A stretch of DNA of 64,000 bases from Psychroflexus tropicus DSM 15496 (GTDB lineage Bacteria; Bacteroidota; Bacteroidia; Flavobacteriales; Flavobacteriaceae): positions 186,001-250,000 of the forward strand of contig NZ_KB905345.1 of assembly GCF_000378765.1 (NCBI RefSeq), written 5' to 3'. The notes below the pieces were generated by a model that ran no database searches, was not told the DNA's origin, and saw only the letters and a list, made by a program, of their open reading frames with translations. Each line of letters starts with the position of its first letter. Position 1 is the stretch's first letter. Shown piece after piece: positions 55,613 through 64,000 of the stretch. The translations under genes were made by a program, and so were the position numbers.

Positions 55613-56281
55613 ATGAGAAAATCTGAAAAAGTAGATTTCGTTATAAATACGTTAAAGGAATATTATCCGTCTATACCTATTCCTCTAGATCATAAGGATC
55701 CTTACACCCTTCTCATCGCTGTATTGATGTCTGCACAAAGTACAGATGTAAAAGTAAATCAAATCACACCTCTTCTCTTTGAAAAAGCAGATAATCCATG
55801 GGATATGATTAAAATGTCACCAGATCAGATTAGAGAGATTATCAAGCCGGTAGGACTGTCTCCCATGAAGGCTAAAGGTATTTACGGACTTTCAAAAATT
55901 TTGATCGATAAGTATAAAGGTAAGGTCCCCAAGAGTATGGAAGCTCTGGAAGAACTCCCGGCGGTGGGGCACAAAACTGCTTCAGTAGTTTTAGCTCAAG
56001 CCTATAATGTCCCAACTTTTCCTGTAGACACTCATATACACCGGCTAATGTACAGGTGGAACCTAACTACTGGAAAAAATGTGGTTCAAACCGAAAAAGA
56101 TGCTAAGCGACTGTTCCCAGAAGACTTATGGAATGATCTTCATTTACAAATCATTTGGTATGGTCGTGAGTATTCTCCTGCTAGAGGCTGGGACTTGGAT
56201 AAAGACATCATCACCAAAACTATCGGTAGAAAATCGGTTTTAAAAGCTTACTATAAGCAAAAAGCTTCCAAATCTAAGTAA
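55613..56281 (+). CDS. nth: Endonuclease III-type DNA glycosylase without Fe-S ligands
   Basis: 222 residues. HhH-GPD base-excision glycosylase/AP lyase. The helix-hairpin-helix segment LPAVGHKTASVVLAQAYNVP has the catalytic Lys 121; Asp 139 is in FPVDTHIHRL. The C-terminal region (about 175-222) ends in IIWYGREYSPARGWDLDKDI and contains no Cys, so the usual 4Fe-4S loop (four Cys) is missing. I recall other Bacteroidota sequences ending in this way, so this may be lineage-specific rather than damage. Divergent from bcp. A 9-bp inverted repeat (AAAGCTTCC / GGAAGCTTT) spans the stop codon (56261-56290). Confidence 0.92.
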   Translation: MRKSEKVDFVINTLKEYYPSIPIPLDHKDPYTLLIAVLMSAQSTDVKVNQITPLLFEKADNPWDMIKMSPDQIREIIKPVGLSPMKAKGIYGLSKILIDKYKGKVPKSMEALEELPAVGHKTASVVLAQAYNVPTFPVDTHIHRLMYRWNLTTGKNVVQTEKDAKRLFPEDLWNDLHLQIIWYGREYSPARGWDLDKDIITKTIGRKSVLKAYYKQKASKSK

Positions 56282-56305
56282 GGAAGCTTTATTACTTTTT
56301 AGTAT

Positions 56306-56455
56306 TTAATTCTGAATACTTTCAAACTGAAAGTTTTTGTAGTTCACCACCGAGAAGGCTTTAGAAAAGTCTAAAATAGTTTTGATGGTCTTTTGAGAAG
56401 GTTTTAAAGAATCTGAAGTCACTTCTGAAACTTCATTGGAGTAGATTTTCGCCAT
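56306..56455 (-). CDS. Small conserved-looking protein, 49 residues
   Basis: An ATG at 56455 opens 49 codons ending in TAA at 56306. The peptide starts MAKIYSNEVSEVTSDSL, has a central KTIKTILDFSKAFSVV and ends FQFESIQN. I recall very similar short proteins downstream of this sigma factor in other flavobacteria. No signal peptide or membrane segment; function unknown. It lies 55 bases after the stop of the upstream sigma gene on the same strand, so may share its message. Support is moderate because it is short. Confidence 0.6.
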   Translation of the reverse strand: MAKIYSNEVSEVTSDSLKPSQKTIKTILDFSKAFSVVNYKNFQFESIQN

Positions 56456-56510
56456 ATGCTTTATTTATTAATATAACGAAAACGACTTCAATTTAAAAAT
56501 ATTGTATGCC

Positions 56511-57098
56511 TTAGTTGGTCAAAACTACCTGATGTTTATCAATAATTTTTCTTAGATTAATAAGGGCGTAACGCATCCGTCCTAAAGCTGTATTAATGCT
56601 GACATCGGTCTTGAAAGCGATTTCTTTGAAACTCATTTCCTTAAAAATTCGCATCTCCAACACTTCCAACTGGTCTTCCGGTAGCTCTTTGATTAATTCA
56701 TGAAGATCTGAGTCGATTTGCTCTTTAATGAGCTGTTTTTCAGCATTAAGTCCTCCATCTGTCATGAAGTCTAAAATATCAAAGTCCCCTTTACCTTCAA
56801 ACTTAGGCATCCTATTGTTTTTTCTAAAATGGTCGATCACCAGGTTGTGAGCAATTCTCATTACCCAGGGTAGAAATTTACCTTCTTCATTATATTTCCC
56901 ACGCTTAAGTGTACGTATCACTTTAATGAAGGTATCCTGAAAAATATCCTCAGCCAGGTCTTTATCGTAAACTTTGGAAAATATAAAACTGAAAATTTTT
57001 TGTTGGTGCCTATTGACGAGTATAGACAGTGAGTTTTCGTCGCCAGATAAATATTGTTTGACTAAGTAAGCCTCTGAAGAAATTGAAGTTCTATTCAT
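56511..57098 (-). CDS. RNA polymerase sigma factor, sigma-70 (ECF type, third)
   Basis: 195 residues from ATG 57098. Region 2 is DKDLAEDIFQDTFIKVIRTL and FLPWVMRIAHNLVIDHFRKNN; region 4 is LPEDQLEVLEMRIFKEMSFKEIAFKTDVSINTALGRMRYALINLRK. A TTG seven codons upstream (57119) is possible, but relatives begin at MNRTSISSEAYL. Its place between nth and uvrA is one I recall in flavobacteria. There is no membrane anti-sigma gene next to it; instead a 49-residue small protein follows. A 17-base inverted repeat lies 26 bases upstream of its start. Confidence 0.92.
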   Translation of the reverse strand: MNRTSISSEAYLVKQYLSGDENSLSILVNRHQQKIFSFIFSKVYDKDLAEDIFQDTFIKVIRTLKRGKYNEEGKFLPWVMRIAHNLVIDHFRKNNRMPKFEGKGDFDILDFMTDGGLNAEKQLIKEQIDSDLHELIKELPEDQLEVLEMRIFKEMSFKEIAFKTDVSINTALGRMRYALINLRKIIDKHQVVLTN

Positions 57099-57123
57099 AC
57101 ATCCTTTACTTAAATACAAAACA

Positions 57124-57140
57124 ACCTTTGCATCAAAGGT
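57124..57140. promoter_or_regulatory. Inverted repeat between the sigma factor and uvrA genes
   Basis: ACCTTTG and CAAAGGT separated by three bases (7-bp arms). It lies 26 bases before the sigma gene start at 57098 and could be an operator or a transcript hairpin. Function inferred. Confidence 0.4.
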
Positions 57141-57292
57141 GTTTTATTGATAATATTAGTTTAAGTAAAAGTGCTTTATAGGCCTATAAATATCTGGCTA
57201 ATATATAAATATAAGTTTACGCTCAACACCCAGTTAATAAATTTAACATATTATGAATCAATGATTACCTACGTTTTGGGTATTCAAATCTC

Positions 57293-57300
57293 TATATTTG
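57293..57300 (+). promoter_or_regulatory. -7 promoter element for uvrA
   Basis: TATATTTG, a full match to TAnnTTTG, 17 bases before the ATG at 57318. It supports this start over upstream in-frame starts. Confidence 0.55.
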
Positions 57301-57317
57301 CAGCATTCAAAAGCCCT

Positions 57318-60110
57318 ATGAAACACACAGATTTAGAAAAAATTGACCCTAGAGAATATATCATCATTAAAGGAGCAAAACTTCATAATCTGAAAGATAT
57401 TGATGTTGTTATTCCTAGAAATAAACTCGTTGTCATCACTGGGCTTTCTGGATCCGGAAAGTCCAGTCTTGCCTTTGACACCCTCTACGCAGAAGGACAG
57501 AGACGCTATGTTGAAAGTCTATCTGCTTATGCCAGGCAATTTTTAGGACGCCTGGACAAACCCAAGGTAGATTACATCAAAGGAATAGCTCCAGCTATAG
57601 CTATAGAGCAAAAAGTAAATTCTACCAATCCCAGGTCTACAGTAGGTACGTCAACTGAAATATATGACTATCTCAAATTACTCTACGCCAGAATAGGTAA
57701 GACCATCTCCCCTATCTCTGGTAATCTGGTAAAAAAACACACGGTGACTGATGTCGTGGATTATGTAAAATCAAAAAAGGAAAAACAAAAATTACTCTTG
57801 CTTGCTCCTATCACATTAGAGAAAAAAAGAAGTGTCGAGGAAAAAATAAACATACTTCAACAACAAGGCTTCAGTAGAATTAAAGTTGACGATAAAGTCA
57901 TTAAAATCAATGATGCTCAGGATCAAAAGATTTCGAAAAAAAGTGAACTTTCTATAGTAGTCGATAGAATTGTAGTGAAAGATGATGAAGATTTTTATAA
58001 TCGTTTAGCAGACTCTGTGCAAAACGCCTTTTTCGAGGGAAAAGGAGAGTTAAATATTGAAGATGTGGACTCGCATGAGATCACAAACTTTAATAATAAG
58101 TTTGAACTAGATGGAATGCTTTTCACAGAGCCTAATGCGCATTTATTTAGTTTTAATAATCCTTTGGGGGCTTGTCCTAAATGCGAAGGCTATGGTGATA
58201 TTATCGATATTGATGAAGCCTTGGTCATCCCAAATACTGGCTTAAGTGTCTACGAAGGCGCTATTGCTCCTTGGAGTGGAGACACTCTGGGTTGGTACAA
58301 AAAAGAATTTATAAAATATGCCCATAAATTCGATTTTCCAGTTCACACACCATATTTTGAATTAACAGAAGATGAAAAAAACATCATCTGGAATGGTAAC
58401 CAATATGTGACAGGTGTAAACGAATTTTTTGAAACGGTAAAATCCAAAGCCTACAAAATCCAAAATCGAGTACTATTATCGAGGTATAGAGGAAGAACCA
58501 GGTGCCCAGAATGTAAAGGGCGACGATTGAAGAAAGAAGCCACCTACGTTAAAATTGACGGAGTGGATATCACTCAACTTGTAGATTTACCAATAGACGA
58601 AGTCAGTGATTTTTTTAAGGCTTTGAAATTGAATGAACATGATCAACACGTTGGAAAGCGTCTTCTAAAAGAAATCAACAGCAGGCTAAAATTTTTGATG
58701 GATGTTGGCCTTACTTATCTTACTCTAAACAGAAAATCGAATACGTTATCTGGAGGAGAATCTCAGCGTATCAATTTAGCAACCTCTTTAGGAAGCAGTC
58801 TGGTGGGATCTATGTATATTTTAGATGAGCCCTCTATTGGCCTTCACTCCAAAGACAACGAACGTTTAATTGAGGTGTTGAAAAACCTAAGGGATCTTGG
58901 TAATACTGTTATTGTTGTAGAACATGATGAGGACATCATGAAAGCAGCAGATTATATTATCGATATTGGACCAGAAGCTGGAACTCATGGCGGGGAGCTT
59001 GTTGCTAAAGGTACTTATAAACAGATTTTGAAATCTTCTTCCCTCACTTCTCAGTACCTTAATGGAAAGAAGGAAATTTCAGTTCCACACAATAGAAGAA
59101 CTTCATCATCTTACATAGAGTTAAAAGGAGCTAGAGAACACAACCTTAAAAATATTTCTGTAAGAGTTCCTCTCGATAGTTTTGTAGCTATTACGGGAGT
59201 ATCTGGGAGTGGAAAAAGTACACTTGTTAAAAAGATACTTTATCCAGCTATGATCAAACAAAATGGGGGTTATGGAACTAAAGCTGGCCAATTTGATAGC
59301 GTTGAGGGTAAATTTAAACATATTAAGCATATTGAATATGTAGATCAAAACCCTATTGGAAGATCATCTAGATCCAATCCTGTGACTTATATCAAGGCCT
59401 ATGACGATATCAGAAACCTTTTTGCAAAACAAAAGCTTTCTAAAATTAGAAACTTCAAACCAAAGCATTTTAGTTTTAATGTAGATGGCGGTCGATGCGA
59501 TAACTGTGAAGGAGAGGGAGAAGTAACTATTGAAATGCAATTTATGGCCGATGTTCACCTCGTTTGTGATGCTTGTAACGGTAAACGCTTTAAACAACAA
59601 GTTTTGGATATAGAGTTTGAAGGCAAGAATATCGATGATGTTCTTTCCATGACCATAGACGATGCCATGGATTTTTTTAGTGCTCATAATGAGAAGAAAG
59701 TCTCAAATAAACTGGAAGCCTTGCAAAGTGTAGGTTTGGGATATGTAACTTTAGGCCAGAGCTCCTCTACACTATCTGGCGGAGAAGCTCAGCGTATAAA
59801 ACTGGCTTCCTTTTTAACCAAAGGTAAAAACGCGGATAAAACCCTGTTTATATTTGATGAACCTACAACTGGCTTACATTTCCACGATATCAATAAGCTC
59901 CTAAAATCATTTGAAGCTTTAATAGAAAATGGGCACAGCGTCATCGTGATTGAGCACAACATCGATCTCATTAAATGTGCAGATCACGTGATCGACCTTG
60001 GACCCGAAGGCGGAATAAAAGGTGGGCAATTGGTAGCGCAAGGAACACCAGAAGAAGTATCTAAGCAAAAGAACTCATTCACTGGTCAGTTTCTTAAGGC
60101 TAAGGTTTAA
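57318..60110 (+). CDS. uvrA: Excinuclease ABC subunit A
   Basis: 930 residues, the usual length. Damage-recognition ATPase of nucleotide excision repair. Two ABC cassettes: Walker [10 protein letters not shown] at about 42-50 and GVSGSGKST at about 627; LSGGE signatures occur twice, each with [10 protein letters not shown] or [13 protein letters not shown]. Zinc-binding Cys pairs [21 protein letters not shown] and CDACNGKRF are all present. The frame is open upstream to 57171, but the extra 49 residues are AT-rich and unlike UvrA; ATG 57318 fits the family start ([19 protein letters not shown]) and the promoter element. Followed by the convergent flippase gene. Confidence 0.96.
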   Translation: MKHTDLEKIDPREYIIIKGAKLHNLKDIDVVIPRNKLVVITGLSGSGKSSLAFDTLYAEGQRRYVESLSAYARQFLGRLDKPKVDYIKGIAPAIAIEQKVNSTNPRSTVGTSTEIYDYLKLLYARIGKTISPISGNLVKKHTVTDVVDYVKSKKEKQKLLLLAPITLEKKRSVEEKINILQQQGFSRIKVDDKVIKINDAQDQKISKKSELSIVVDRIVVKDDEDFYNRLADSVQNAFFEGKGELNIEDVDSHEITNFNNKFELDGMLFTEPNAHLFSFNNPLGACPKCEGYGDIIDIDEALVIPNTGLSVYEGAIAPWSGDTLGWYKKEFIKYAHKFDFPVHTPYFELTEDEKNIIWNGNQYVTGVNEFFETVKSKAYKIQNRVLLSRYRGRTRCPECKGRRLKKEATYVKIDGVDITQLVDLPIDEVSDFFKALKLNEHDQHVGKRLLKEINSRLKFLMDVGLTYLTLNRKSNTLSGGESQRINLATSLGSSLVGSMYILDEPSIGLHSKDNERLIEVLKNLRDLGNTVIVVEHDEDIMKAADYIIDIGPEAGTHGGELVAKGTYKQILKSSSLTSQYLNGKKEISVPHNRRTSSSYIELKGAREHNLKNISVRVPLDSFVAITGVSGSGKSTLVKKILYPAMIKQNGGYGTKAGQFDSVEGKFKHIKHIEYVDQNPIGRSSRSNPVTYIKAYDDIRNLFAKQKLSKIRNFKPKHFSFNVDGGRCDNCEGEGEVTIEMQFMADVHLVCDACNGKRFKQQVLDIEFEGKNIDDVLSMTIDDAMDFFSAHNEKKVSNKLEALQSVGLGYVTLGQSSSTLSGGEAQRIKLASFLTKGKNADKTLFIFDEPTTGLHFHDINKLLKSFEALIENGHSVIVIEHNIDLIKCADHVIDLGPEGGIKGGQLVAQGTPEEVSKQKNSFTGQFLKAKV

Positions 60111-60165
60111 ATTTTAGGTTTCTGCGATTATATTTCAATACATCAGAATCATTATTTTGATAATC

Positions 60166-61632
60166 TTATAGATTTTTCTTCTTCATCAGATTTTGAAATA
60201 AATTGACTAAATCCTTAGATAGATTAGCTTTGATACTAATGATAAGGTAGATGAGGCTGAGAATGATGGACTTTAAAATAATGTTTAAAATCGCTTGATC
60301 CGTGCTAAAATCCCAGAAATAAAAAGAAAAGATAAGCAGAGTAATCACTATAAAAATATAAAGGCTCTTGCGATTAAAAGGATGGATACCAAAAGTGAAA
60401 TTCACAAAAAGAAGCTTAAAACAATTGTAGATTAAAAACGCGCAAAAAGTGGCATAGGCCGCTCCATAAATACCATATAAAGGGATTAGCCATATATTCA
60501 GAGTAAAAGCCACACCTACCAGAACAAGTCCTGCAGCTAGAACAGTTTTATAGTACTTTGAATTGAAAATAATACTGTTGTTATTGCCTAAAATATTATC
60601 ACTCAACTTAACAAAACTTATCAGTAATACAATGCTCACTCCTACCCTGTAATCTTCTGGAATAATAGCATAAAGCATATTTACATTGGTCACGATTAAA
60701 ACAAAGACTAAACCGCTTATGAGAAACAAGGTATTAGAACTACGGATGTATAAATCTTTGAGTGGCTCCTTATCATCATGATTTAAATACTTGGCAGTGA
60801 TAGGATTTGTAATTTGATGCATCGCTTTGGAAGGCACTGCAATTACTGTAGCTATGTAAATAGCAATGCCATAGATCGAAACATTTTCTATAGGCATAAA
60901 ATATTCAATCATCACTTTATCTAAGTCAAATAGAGCCACGGCAACAGTACCAGCAATGAAAATTAGAAATGAATAATTCAACAATTCTTTCAATCTTGGA
61001 GGTAATAATAAACTAAAACGAGGTCTGTAAAGTTTTATCGCATACCCAAACATCACCATTGCTCTTAGTACAAAGACTCCAATTAATAAATAGATAAATT
61101 GATTAACGTCAATAAATTCAGAAAAAAGTAAAACCAGTAGTATGGTAATAGCTATCCTATGAAAAAGTTCGCGCATAATTGTTCCAAATACGCTTTTGTA
61201 TTGCACTTTGGCCCAGGCAAAAAAAACTTCAAAATAGGCCGTTGTGATGGCTATGACAAAAATCCCCCATACATAGGGTTGCACCAAATTATTCTCACCT
61301 TCAAAATAATAGAGTAATAAATCATAAAATAAGAATCCTAAACCGCCCAAAAAAAGGCCCAAAAGCATAGGAAGAACTAACGCAAAATTGAGGAGCTTAT
61401 CCTTATCTGAAGTGGAGATAAAACCAGAGTAAAATTTTACGATGGTATTGTGAACCCCTACCGCCATAAACGGCCAAAATAAATTACCAGCAGACAAAAG
61501 AAAGGTCACCAAACCATAATATTCTACCGTTAGAAATTTGGGGTATAAAATCAAAACATTCAGCGCACCAATTCCAAAACCCAAGTAGGTAGAAATAAGA
61601 TTATTTAAGGATTGCTTGGCGACGATTCCCAT
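60166..61632 (-). CDS. Polysaccharide flippase (Wzx/MATE-like, MVF superfamily)
   Basis: 488 residues with about twelve to fourteen hydrophobic segments spread over the whole length, beginning IVAKQSLNNLISTYLGFGIGALNVLILYPKFL, typical of polysaccharide biosynthesis or oligosaccharide flippase proteins. It would move a lipid-linked sugar across the inner membrane. The glycosyltransferase gene ends 7 bases upstream, so they are co-transcribed. Convergent with uvrA across a 55-base gap with no clear terminator. Confidence 0.9.
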   Translation of the reverse strand: MGIVAKQSLNNLISTYLGFGIGALNVLILYPKFLTVEYYGLVTFLLSAGNLFWPFMAVGVHNTIVKFYSGFISTSDKDKLLNFALVLPMLLGLFLGGLGFLFYDLLLYYFEGENNLVQPYVWGIFVIAITTAYFEVFFAWAKVQYKSVFGTIMRELFHRIAITILLVLLFSEFIDVNQFIYLLIGVFVLRAMVMFGYAIKLYRPRFSLLLPPRLKELLNYSFLIFIAGTVAVALFDLDKVMIEYFMPIENVSIYGIAIYIATVIAVPSKAMHQITNPITAKYLNHDDKEPLKDLYIRSSNTLFLISGLVFVLIVTNVNMLYAIIPEDYRVGVSIVLLISFVKLSDNILGNNNSIIFNSKYYKTVLAAGLVLVGVAFTLNIWLIPLYGIYGAAYATFCAFLIYNCFKLLFVNFTFGIHPFNRKSLYIFIVITLLIFSFYFWDFSTDQAILNIILKSIILSLIYLIISIKANLSKDLVNLFQNLMKKKNL

Positions 61633-61639
61633 GATATTA

Positions 61640-62911
61640 TCATTGAATAAGCTGAGTCAATTGCTTAGTTAAGTTTTTACGACTATATTTTGCTATATTT
61701 TGTGTGGATGCTGATAGTTTTCCGTTTAAAAACGCCTGAAACGAATTTTTGATATGAACTTTTAATTTTTGCTTTTCGTCATACTTAAAACATACGCCAG
61801 AGTTGGTTTCAGAAATAATTTTCTCTATGTCCCAGTCCTGAGGTCCGATAGCTATAATAGGACGATTAGCAGCCAGGTATTCAAAAACTTTTCCTGGGAT
61901 AATCCCTCGTGTTTCAGGTTTATCAATTTCTATAAGTAAAAGCATCTGTGAACTTCTCTGGCTTTCAACAGCATCTTGATGACTCAAATACCCAAGAACA
62001 CTTATATGTTTTCTAAGACCAGCAGCATAAGCTGATTCCAAAACGCTCTCACTCACTTTACCTATAAACTTCAACTCAAAGAAATCATTGAACACAGGAT
62101 TTTCTTCGATAAGCTCTGCCAAAACCTCCCAAAGCACCTTAGGGTTTCTATCGTTGAGCAAAGAACCTATATGGGATAAAGTAAAGCCTTCACTCAGCTC
62201 AGCCTCCGCGGATAATTCTCCGTAACCATTCGTAATAACTTCTATTGGTATTGTTGTTTTTTGCTCGAACTCTGCTTTGGTTTGAAAACTTGTTACCACT
62301 ATCTGGTCTGCTGAATTTAAGACGTCACTCTCCATTTTTTTGTGCTTAGCCTGAGACTTTTTTGTAAGCTTTAAAGCCTTATGGTAACCAATTGTAGTCC
62401 ATGGATCTCTAAAGTCTGCAATCCATTGTAAATTATTTAGGTTTTTTTTTAATCCTAAACCTATTAAATGTAAGCTGTGAGGTGGCCCTGTTGTGATAAT
62501 AGTTTCAATCTTCTGTTCTTGAATATAGGAGCTCAGGAATTTCACAGAAGGCTTCACCCAGAACACTCGGGCATCAGGAATGAAGAAATTACCACGAATG
62601 TAAAGCATCATCTTTTCTTTCCAGGATTGCCTTTTTTTAGACTTTATAATACCACTACTAATGGTTTTGGAATCTGATTTTGAAAGCAGCTCTGCAAATC
62701 TATAAGGTTCAAAAATTGGCTTTTCAATCACTTCAGCAGAGAGATTGGCTTTAAGGCTTTCGTCGGTGATGGGATAACTTGGATTCTTTGGTTTGTAAAT
62801 CACAGGCTGATAACCAAAATCTGGTAAATAGTTGGCGAACTGAAGCCAGCGCTGTACTCCAGGCCCTCCCGCTGGAGGCCAGTAATAGGTTATAATGAGT
62901 ACCTTCTTCAT
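61640..62911 (-). CDS. Glycosyltransferase, GT4-like
   Basis: 423 residues. N-terminal KVLIITYYWPPAGGPGVQRWLQFANYLPDFGY is characteristic of a glycosyltransferase family 4 start. Later segments fit the GT-B fold: ITTGPPHSLHLIG, ADFRDPW, DVLNSADQIVVTS, and the donor-binding EYLAANRPIIAIGP with a preceding GKVFE. Nucleotide-sugar donor and acceptor unknown. Middle gene of a minus-strand unit: the YfhO gene ends 3 bases upstream and the flippase starts 7 bases downstream. Confidence 0.9.
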   Translation of the reverse strand: MKKVLIITYYWPPAGGPGVQRWLQFANYLPDFGYQPVIYKPKNPSYPITDESLKANLSAEVIEKPIFEPYRFAELLSKSDSKTISSGIIKSKKRQSWKEKMMLYIRGNFFIPDARVFWVKPSVKFLSSYIQEQKIETIITTGPPHSLHLIGLGLKKNLNNLQWIADFRDPWTTIGYHKALKLTKKSQAKHKKMESDVLNSADQIVVTSFQTKAEFEQKTTIPIEVITNGYGELSAEAELSEGFTLSHIGSLLNDRNPKVLWEVLAELIEENPVFNDFFELKFIGKVSESVLESAYAAGLRKHISVLGYLSHQDAVESQRSSQMLLLIEIDKPETRGIIPGKVFEYLAANRPIIAIGPQDWDIEKIISETNSGVCFKYDEKQKLKVHIKNSFQAFLNGKLSASTQNIAKYSRKNLTKQLTQLIQ

Positions 62912-62914
62912 GCT

Positions 62915-64000
62915 TTAGAGTTGCTTACGCTTATAATGATATCCAAGACCACCAAGGATAATTAAAACTAAAACTATAAAACTTGCCAGGGTAATTTTAC
63001 TACCCATTTGAACTACTTCAGGTTCAAATGAAAAAGTAATTTGATGTTTTCCAGCTGGAACTTGTAATGCTCTTAGGACGTAATTGGCTCTAAAATGCTC
63101 TGTTTCCTCCCCATCAATAGAGACTTTCCAGCCTTGCGGGTAATAAAGTTCTGAAAATAAGACTAATCGCTCGCCCTCTGACTCGTAATCGTAAATCAAT
63201 TCGTTTTCTTTGTAAGAAGTAAGCTTAATCTCATCTGAGTATTGAACATCATAAGTTTGTTCTGGAATATCAAATTGATTTTGCTCCACAATTGCTGTGG
63301 TACTAGGGTTGATACTATCTAAAGCTAAAATAGCTTCGTTAGCATTCTCAACTGTAACCACTTCATTTACGAACCAGGCATTTCCTAAGTGATCCCGGTT
63401 TTGCTGAACAACCGGTTTACCTTCATCACTAAAAATAAAATACTTGACATTAAGCATGTTTAGAATACTCTGTTTACCATCATAGATGTAAAAGTCAAAT
63501 AACTCTTGCATTCTCCCTGGTTTCGCAGCATGGTAACCCCCAATAGACTTATGAAAATAGGATGCCCTTGCAGAATTTAAAGGATTGGAAGTCAAATCAT
63601 AAACTCTATAATGCGAGGTATCCTTCTGAATTTCGAGATCTGCCTGATTGACTTGAAAGGGTTTTTCCATGACAGAGGCAGCAACAAAGTCTTCTTCGTT
63701 GACATATCTATTATTGACTCCAATTAAATCAACTAAAACAAAGATCCCAATAAGCCCTATAAAAACGGTTTTTTTCAGTTTTTCTCTAAGGTATAAGTAG
63801 ATAGCTCCAGCAATCAATAAGACAAAAACCAAGGATCGAATCGTATCTGCAGTAAACATGGCCTTTCTGTCTTCTTTGAGTGCTCTTAAAAATATATCAC
63901 CATATTGATTTACAAATTCATCACCAAACTGTTTAAGGTACATTATATCAGTGTCTTTACTAAAATCGAAAATAACTGACTTAAAAAGCAAAAAGAAAAC
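62915..64000 (-). CDS. YfhO-family membrane protein, C-terminal part (runs off the right edge)
   Basis: The frame is open from the window edge to 62915, about 361 codons. There is one hydrophobic segment near the start of the visible part (TIRSLVFVLLIAGAIYLYL), another (TVFIGLIGIFVLVDLIGV), an extracytoplasmic beta-rich region with YRVYDLTSNPLNSARASYF and YPQGWKVSIDGEE, and a C-terminal helix (ITLASFIVLVLIILGGLGYHY) ending in KRKQL. That matches the YfhO family, large multi-helix proteins linked to glycosylation of cell-wall or surface polymers. The N-terminal part and start are beyond the window. The TTG near 63991 is internal, not a real start. Same unit as the GT4 and flippase genes. Confidence 0.85.
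   Translation of the reverse strand, partial: VFFLLFKSVIFDFSKDTDIMYLKQFGDEFVNQYGDIFLRALKEDRKAMFTADTIRSLVFVLLIAGAIYLYLREKLKKTVFIGLIGIFVLVDLIGVNNRYVNEEDFVAASVMEKPFQVNQADLEIQKDTSHYRVYDLTSNPLNSARASYFHKSIGGYHAAKPGRMQELFDFYIYDGKQSILNMLNVKYFIFSDEGKPVVQQNRDHLGNAWFVNEVVTVENANEAILALDSINPSTTAIVEQNQFDIPEQTYDVQYSDEIKLTSYKENELIYDYESEGERLVLFSELYYPQGWKVSIDGEETEHFRANYVLRALQVPAGKHQITFSFEPEVVQMGSKITLASFIVLVLIILGGLGYHYKRKQL

Noticed and set aside
57171-57317. N-terminal extension of UvrA by 49 residues
   Set aside because: The extension is AT-rich, unlike UvrA, and would contain the -7 promoter element at 57293-57300.
1-64000. tRNA, rRNA, tmRNA, RNase P or riboswitch
   Set aside because: I saw no clover-leaf-like CCA-ending segment or recognisable RNA motif in the intergenic regions; a covariance-model search could find something I missed.

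Overview
The window looks like chromosomal DNA of a low-GC marine-type member of the Bacteroidota, most likely family Flavobacteriaceae. The evidence is: a type IX secretion (T9SS) cargo with a C-terminal sorting domain; a giant gliding-associated adhesin with SprB-type repeats coupled to a PorP/SprF-like gene; a TonB receptor; TamB and YfhO proteins of the kind seen in this family; and many starts preceded, 10-50 bases upstream, by the Bacteroidota -7 element TAnnTTTG with no clear Shine-Dalgarno sequence. I see no rRNA, tRNA, CRISPR array, insertion sequence or prophage. About 47 protein genes are packed tightly, with several convergent pairs overlapping by 4-33 bases.

Left part (1-24.8 kb): a partial tamB and a divergent acyl-CoA carboxylase beta subunit; a secreted beta-helix T9SS cargo; a plus-strand run of RluA-type pseudouridine synthase, ddl, coaD, a DsrE-like protein and an M20 amidohydrolase; a TonB receptor divergent from an M14 lipoprotein peptidase; a Nudix protein head-to-head with pyrE and its SRPBCC neighbour; a 1318-residue hybrid histidine kinase; a sterol desaturase family membrane enzyme; a second M14 peptidase with a GATase-like C-terminal part; and an overlapping three-gene unit of ECF sigma factor, membrane anti-sigma candidate and DUF4097-like exported protein.

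Middle (24.8-42.3 kb): a 336-base AT-rich gap, an NAD(P)-binding protein, a methyltransferase and a small secreted protein. Then comes the largest gene, a 2344-residue adhesin with a regular array of about 100-residue cassettes, six SprB repeats and a CHU_C type sorting domain, translationally coupled to a PorP/SprF protein. It is followed by a hemolysin III family protein, lipA-gap, the convergent pgpH-like/cmk pair, and a thiolase.

Right part (42.2-64 kb): an NlpC/P60 hydrolase; a very large lipoprotein joining a metallophosphoesterase, a middle region with a kinase-like catalytic motif and an outer-membrane barrel; divergent from it, an HD domain fused to a Pycsar-type membrane effector domain with no cyclase nearby; convergent with that, a 793-residue GAF-containing protein of unknown role. 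Next come a TlpA-like thioredoxin lipoprotein, a type II NADH dehydrogenase, a second ECF sigma factor with a four-helix membrane partner, xerD, bcp, nth (lacking Fe-S ligands), a 49-residue small protein, a third sigma factor, uvrA, and a minus-strand surface-polysaccharide unit (YfhO family protein, GT4 glycosyltransferase, flippase).

The best candidate for something new is the 42.98-50.35 kb cluster: the phosphoesterase/kinase-like/barrel protein, the orphan HD-PycTM protein and the GAF protein. The adhesin array is the most striking sequence structure. No calls could be checked against a database; family names rest on motifs and recall of the families.
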